Shown: piece by piece, positions 23,207 to 26,860 of the stretch
How the letters are laid out: the number at the start of each line of letters is the position of its first letter
How positions within the stretch are numbered: the stretch's first letter is position 1
DNA from: CAYPTB01 sp964413535
GTDB lineage: Bacteria; Planctomycetota; UBA1135; GCA-002686595
Length of the DNA stretch: 26,860 nucleotides
Assembly (NCBI GenBank): GCA_964413535.1
Contig: CAYPTB010000001.1
Coordinates: forward strand, 1 to 26,860
Direction: 5' to 3'
Program-made: the position numbers and the translations under genes
The notes under the pieces: generated by a model
The model's input: the letters and a program-made list of their open reading frames with translations, nothing else
Databases searched by the model: none
Told to the model about the DNA's origin: nothing

Positions 23207-24376
23207 CTAGTGCGCCAGAGCCCCGACCGCCTCGGCCAGCTTGGCGGCGCGCGAGGCTTGCTCCCAGGGGAACGCGTCGCGGCCGAAGTGTCCGTGGTAG
23301 GCGGTCTCTTGGTAGATCGGGCGCTTGAGGTCGAGGCTCGCGATGATGGCGGCCGGCCGAAGATCGAAGACCTTCCCGATCGCCGCAGTCAGGGCATCCT
23401 CCTCGACCTTGCCCGTGCCGAACGTGTCGACGCGGATCGAGAGCGGCTTCGCCACGCCGATCGCGTACGAGAGCTGGACCTCGCAGCGGCGAGCGAGCCC
23501 CGCCGCGACGACGTTCTTCGCCACCCAGCGCGCAGCGTAGGCGGCGGAGCGGTCGACCTTGCTCGGATCCTTGCCGGAGAAGGCGCCGCCTCCGTGCCGA
23601 CCCATTCCGCCGTAGGTGTCGACGATGATCTTGCGGCCGGTGAGACCGCAGTCCCCGTGCGGCCCGCCGACGACGAAGCGACCGGTCGGGTTGATGTGGT
23701 AGATCGTGTCGGCGTCGAGGAACTCCTGCGGGATGACGCTCTTCACGACCTTCTCGATCACCTGTCGCACGAGGTCGGCGTGGAGGATCTCCGGATCGTG
23801 CTGGGTGGAGATCACGACGGTGTGCACGCGCACGGGGCGATCGTCCTCGTCGTACTCGACCGTGAGTTGGCTCTTGCTGTCGGGGCGCAGCCAGGGCAGG
23901 ACCTTGGTCTGGCGCAGCTCGGCGAGGCGCTCCACCAGGCGGTGCGCGTAGTAGATCGGGAAGGGCATGGAAGCCGGCGTCTCGTCGCAGGCGTACCCGA
24001 ACATGAGCCCCTGGTCCCCGGCGCCCTGCTCCTTGTGGAGGCCCTGGCCCTCGCTGACGCCCTGGCTGATGTCCGGGGACTGCTTGTCCAGGGTGACCAT
24101 CACGGCGCAGGTGTCGCCGTTGATGCCGAAGGCGTCGTTCGTGTAGCCGATGCGCTTGATCGTCTCGCGCACGATCGACTGGTAGTCGAGGATCGCCCGC
24201 GTCGTGATCTCCCCCGCCACCACGCACAGACCGGTCGTGACCAGGGTCTCGCAGGCGACGCGGCTGTCGGGATCCTGCTCCAGGCACGCGTCGAGCACGG
24301 CGTCGGAGATCTGGTCGGCCACCTTGTCGGGGTGGCCCATCGACACGGATTCGGAGGTGAAGAGGCGTCTGGACAT
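23207..24376 (-). CDS. metK: S-adenosylmethionine synthetase (methionine adenosyltransferase)
   Basis: 389 aa, the usual bacterial length; it makes SAM from methionine and ATP in the cytoplasm. Signatures: FTSESVSMGHPDKVADQISDAVLDA (6-30) with catalytic His15, GAGDQGLMFGYA (118-129, the substrate loop signature) and GGGAFSGKDPSKVDRSAAY (262-280, the P-loop-like signature). The ATG start has a GAGGA about 9 nt upstream. The leader carries short direct repeats at 24412-24447. SAM made here is used by the methyltransferase and degraded by the SAM hydrolase encoded elsewhere in the window. No SAM riboswitch fold could be recognised in the 138-bp leader. Confidence 0.97.
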   Translation of the reverse strand: MSRRLFTSESVSMGHPDKVADQISDAVLDACLEQDPDSRVACETLVTTGLCVVAGEITTRAILDYQSIVRETIKRIGYTNDAFGINGDTCAVMVTLDKQSPDISQGVSEGQGLHKEQGAGDQGLMFGYACDETPASMPFPIYYAHRLVERLAELRQTKVLPWLRPDSKSQLTVEYDEDDRPVRVHTVVISTQHDPEILHADLVRQVIEKVVKSVIPQEFLDADTIYHINPTGRFVVGGPHGDCGLTGRKIIVDTYGGMGRHGGGAFSGKDPSKVDRSAAYAARWVAKNVVAAGLARRCEVQLSYAIGVAKPLSIRVDTFGTGKVEEDALTAAIGKVFDLRPAAIIASLDLKRPIYQETAYHGHFGRDAFPWEQASRAAKLAEAVGALAH

Positions 24377-24411
24377 TGCAGGGGGTCCTCGGGTCGGGTC
24401 CCAGGTGCCGC

Positions 24412-24447
24412 GGATCGAGCCCGTGGATCGAGCCCGTGGATCGAGCC
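24412..24447. repeat. 13-bp direct repeats upstream of metK
   Basis: GGATCGAGCCCGT occurs at 24412-24424 and 24425-24437, and its first ten bases again at 24438-24447, about 36-71 bp upstream of the metK start codon. It could be a tandem operator or simple slippage; nothing further supports a function. Confidence 0.8.
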
Positions 24448-24514
24448 ATGGGGGACGGGCGAACCAGGATAGCGGACCTTGCGCCCCGTGGGACCAGCGC
24501 TCCGCGTCCTTTGT

Positions 24515-25942
24515 TCAGGACCGACCGCGCTTCGGTCCCCCCAGCGCGGCCTGCTCGGACGCGAGCGGCAGGCAACGTTCCCGCAGGGCGAGCAGGGTCT
24601 CGCGCGCGGCGCCCTTCTGAGCCTCCACAGCGGCGAGGCCCGCCGCGGACATGCGCGCACGCGCGGCGGAGTCGCCGGCGAGCTCGCGCAACGCACGCTC
24701 GAGGTCCAGGGCATCGGCGACGCGACGGCCGGCGCCCGACTCCAGGAGCAGGTGCGCCTCCTGCACGAAGTTTCGGACCGACGGGCCGAACAGGACCGGC
24801 TTCCCCTGGGCGGCGGGCTCGAGGACGTTCTGACCGCCGTGGTCGATCAGGCTACCGCCGACGAAGACCAGGTCCGCGAGCCCGTACACGCGCTCGAGCT
24901 CGCCGATCGTGTCCACGAGCGCGGGGCGCGTCGGGTCGGGAGCTTCGCGACCGCTGCGCAAGTCGGAGAGCAACTGGGCGCGGACTCCCGCTCCCTCGAG
25001 CCCACGAACGATCTCCGGGCACCGATCGGGATGGCGCGGCACGAGCACCAGGCGCGCGTCGGGGGTGCCCGCGCGCCACGCCTCGACCACCCAGCGCTCT
25101 TCGGGATGATGCGTGCTTCCGGCGACGACGACGATCTGAGCGGGTCGCCCGCCGAGCAGGCGCAGGAGCTCCTCACCCGGATCGACCGGACCGAGCGCGA
25201 GGCCGTCGGCCTTGATGTTGCCGGTGAGGATCACGCGGTTCGGATCCACGAACAGCCCGCGGAAGCGCTCGGCGTGCTCGGTTCCCTGGGCGCAGAAGAG
25301 CGTGATCCGGTTGAACTGGGGCAGCGTGCGCCGGAACAGTCGGTACTGCGTGAAGCTCGTCTCGGTGATGCGCCCGTTGACTACGGCTACGGGAACGCCG
25401 AAGCGATTCGCCTCGCGCAGGAAGTTGGGCCAGATCTCGAGCTCGATCAGGATGGCGCAGACCGGGTCGATCCGCCGCAGGAACCTGCGCACGAACGGCG
25501 AGAGGTCCACGGGGAAACGCACGACGCGCACGTCCGGTAGGACCTTGCGCGCGACGTCGATCCCGGAGTTGGTGGTGGAGCTGATCACGACCTCGTACTC
25601 GGGGTAGTGGCGCGCGAGCTCGCGCACGAGCGGGACGGCCACCTTCACCTCCCCCAGGGACACCCCGTGCACGAGGATGCGCTTCGCCCCGTTGCGCGAG
25701 AGATCCGGCATGCCGACGCACATCCGCTCCTTCACCATCCGCAGGAACTCGGCGTTGCGCAGGCTGCGCCAGGCGAGCCAGGGCAGACCCACGACCGCTG
25801 CGGCCACCCACAGGAGGTCGTAGCCGAAGTGGAGCGCACCGCGCAGGAGCCCGGGGTTGGGATCCCCTGCGATGGGCGGGGGGATCGCTACTGCGCCCGG
25901 CCGTGGCACTTCTTGAACTTCGCTCCGCTCCCGCAGGGACAC
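24515..25942 (-). CDS. waaA: 3-deoxy-D-manno-octulosonic acid (Kdo) transferase
   Basis: 475 aa from a GTG at 25942; a second GTG at 25909 would cut the overlap with the end of secA from 55 to 22 bp and remove 11 unconserved residues. It transfers Kdo from CMP-Kdo to lipid A precursor at the inner membrane. Landmarks: membrane-associated helix GYDLLWVAAAVVGLPWL (40-56), HGVSLGEVKVAVPL (92-105) with catalytic Glu98, IELEIWPNFL (166-175), GNIKAD, AGSTHHPEE and, in the C-terminal GT-B domain, GGSLIDHGGQNVLEPAA followed by GKPVLFGP. Its presence implies an LPS-type outer membrane. Whether it adds one or more Kdo residues is unknown. Confidence 0.95.
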   Translation of the reverse strand: MSLRERSEVQEVPRPGAVAIPPPIAGDPNPGLLRGALHFGYDLLWVAAAVVGLPWLAWRSLRNAEFLRMVKERMCVGMPDLSRNGAKRILVHGVSLGEVKVAVPLVRELARHYPEYEVVISSTTNSGIDVARKVLPDVRVVRFPVDLSPFVRRFLRRIDPVCAILIELEIWPNFLREANRFGVPVAVVNGRITETSFTQYRLFRRTLPQFNRITLFCAQGTEHAERFRGLFVDPNRVILTGNIKADGLALGPVDPGEELLRLLGGRPAQIVVVAGSTHHPEERWVVEAWRAGTPDARLVLVPRHPDRCPEIVRGLEGAGVRAQLLSDLRSGREAPDPTRPALVDTIGELERVYGLADLVFVGGSLIDHGGQNVLEPAAQGKPVLFGPSVRNFVQEAHLLLESGAGRRVADALDLERALRELAGDSAARARMSAAGLAAVEAQKGAARETLLALRERCLPLASEQAALGGPKRGRS

Positions 25943-26860
25943 GGGTCGTTGCGCCCCACGCCGGGGTGTTCCGCGCTGCTCTGCACGGGCACCGCCTGCG
26001 GTTTGGCCGTCGCCTGCGGAACCGCCCCGCCTCCGTCGGTCTGCGCCCGAGCCTCGGCCTCTTCACGCTTGCGCGCCTCGAGCATGCCGCGATAGCGGGC
26101 GGCGTCGAAGGCGCGCGACGCGGGAACGCCCGGTCGCTTCGCGCCTCCCGCGGGTGCGCCTGAAAGGCTCGGATGACGGGCTTGGCCCCCACCGAGGATC
26201 TGGCGCGGCTGCGCGAAGGTCGACCTCGCTTCCTCGGGCGCGCGCACCTGCACGCGCAGCATGCGACCGGCGATCTCGTCCTCGATGGCTTCGAGCAGCT
26301 TCTGGAAGAGCGCGTAGCCCTCGGCCTTGTACTCGTTCTTGGGGTCTTTCTGCGCGTACCCGCGCAGCCCGATGCCGGCCTTGAGTTGGTCGATCGCGTA
26401 CAGGTGGTCCTTCCACTTGCCGTCGATCACCTCGAGCAGGAAGTAGCGCTCGATCTGGCGCGCGAGGTCGCTGCCCCACTCCTCACCGCGCTTCGCATAG
26501 GCAGCGAGCACGGGCGCGACCGCCGCGTCGGGGTCGGCGCCGCGTTCCGTCGCTCGGTTCGCCGCGTCCTCGGGGAGCTCGAATCCGAACGTCCGGTGGA
26601 ACCATCCGCGGAAGCCCTCGGCGTCGTTGACGAAGGCCGCCGCCATCCGCACCGTCGCCGACCGCAGCATCTCGACGACCTTCTCCTCGAGGCCCTTGGA
26701 CTCGAGCACTTCCTGACGAACTCCGTAGATCGTCTTGCGCTGCTCGTCCATCACCTCGTCGTACTCGAGGAGGTTCTTGCGGATCTCGAAGTGGTAGTCC
26801 TCGACCTTCTTCTGCGCCTTCATGATCGCGCGGGTGACCATCTTCGACTCGATGGCCTGC
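25888..26860 (-). CDS. secA: Preprotein translocase ATPase SecA, C-terminal part (truncated by window edge)
   Basis: The last 324 codons of secA; the frame is open to the right edge, so the 5' part with the ATPase motor is outside. IESKMVTRAI then KAQKKVEDYHFEIRKNLLEYDEVMDEQRKTIY belongs to the helical scaffold domain, and DHLYAIDQLKAGIGLRGYAQKDPKNEYKAEGYALFQKLL to the helical wing/scaffold end. A Gly/Ala/Pro-rich linker follows, then the SEC-C zinc motif CPCGSGAKFKKCHG at the very end, which binds SecB or ribosomes in other bacteria. SecA drives export through SecYEG, serving the many signal-peptide proteins in this window. Its stop lies inside the start of waaA. Confidence 0.97.
   Translation of the reverse strand, partial: QAIESKMVTRAIMKAQKKVEDYHFEIRKNLLEYDEVMDEQRKTIYGVRQEVLESKGLEEKVVEMLRSATVRMAAAFVNDAEGFRGWFHRTFGFELPEDAANRATERGADPDAAVAPVLAAYAKRGEEWGSDLARQIERYFLLEVIDGKWKDHLYAIDQLKAGIGLRGYAQKDPKNEYKAEGYALFQKLLEAIEDEIAGRMLRVQVRAPEEARSTFAQPRQILGGGQARHPSLSGAPAGGAKRPGVPASRAFDAARYRGMLEARKREEAEARAQTDGGGAVPQATAKPQAVPVQSSAEHPGVGRNDPCPCGSGAKFKKCHGRAQ

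Noticed and set aside
24377..24514. SAM riboswitch upstream of metK
   Set aside because: The 138-bp leader shows direct repeats but no recognisable conserved SAM-I, SAM-II or SAM-IV core; a covariance-model search would be needed to exclude it fully.

Overview
The window reads as a chromosomal stretch of a very GC-rich, Gram-negative bacterium, most likely a member of the Planctomycetota. This rests on a prepilin-like protein with the H-x9-DG signature (typical of Planctomycetes and relatives), a protein arginine kinase (McsB) away from any Gram-positive context, a Kdo transferase (an outer membrane with LPS) and HEAT-repeat lipoproteins. Most genes sit in tight, often translationally coupled runs (GTGA, ATGA or TTGA overlaps). 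I found no tRNA, rRNA, transposase, phage or CRISPR locus.

Layout. 1-409: a 29/30-bp tandem array. 458-1564 (-): mcsB, with partial copies of the array motif on its other side. 1872-3692 (+): a secreted GH42-like protein. 3709-7179 (-): a polysaccharide export cassette of Wzm permease, Wzt ATPase with a C-terminal sugar-binding domain, and a methyltransferase with a terminal coiled coil that resembles a WbdD-type chain terminator and ruler. 7382-9084 (-): arginase coupled to an S-adenosylmethionine hydrolase. 9130-11001 (-): an exported HEAT-repeat protein. 11082-12853 (-): phosphomannomutase/phosphoglucomutase coupled to a small lipoprotein. 12893-15222 (-): a class I aminotransferase coupled to an L-threonine aldolase that carries an in-frame 27-bp repeat array.

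15421-21415 (+) is a five-gene operon: ferric-iron-type binding lipoprotein, fused double permease, short ATPase, pentaheme cytochrome c and HEAT-repeat lipoprotein, the last four joined by stop/start overlaps. It is the best candidate for an undescribed functional unit, possibly iron uptake linked to periplasmic redox chemistry. 21423-25942 (-) holds a UbiA-family prenyltransferase (decaprenyl-phosphate phosphoribosyltransferase type), the H-x9-DG prepilin, metK and waaA. The 3' end of secA runs off the right edge.

Shared themes are envelope polysaccharide (manB, wzm, wzt, methyltransferase, waaA, prenyl-phosphate sugar donor), SAM economy (metK, methyltransferase, SAM hydrolase) and small tandem repeats in both intergenic and coding DNA. 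All assignments come from reading motifs; no database search was run.
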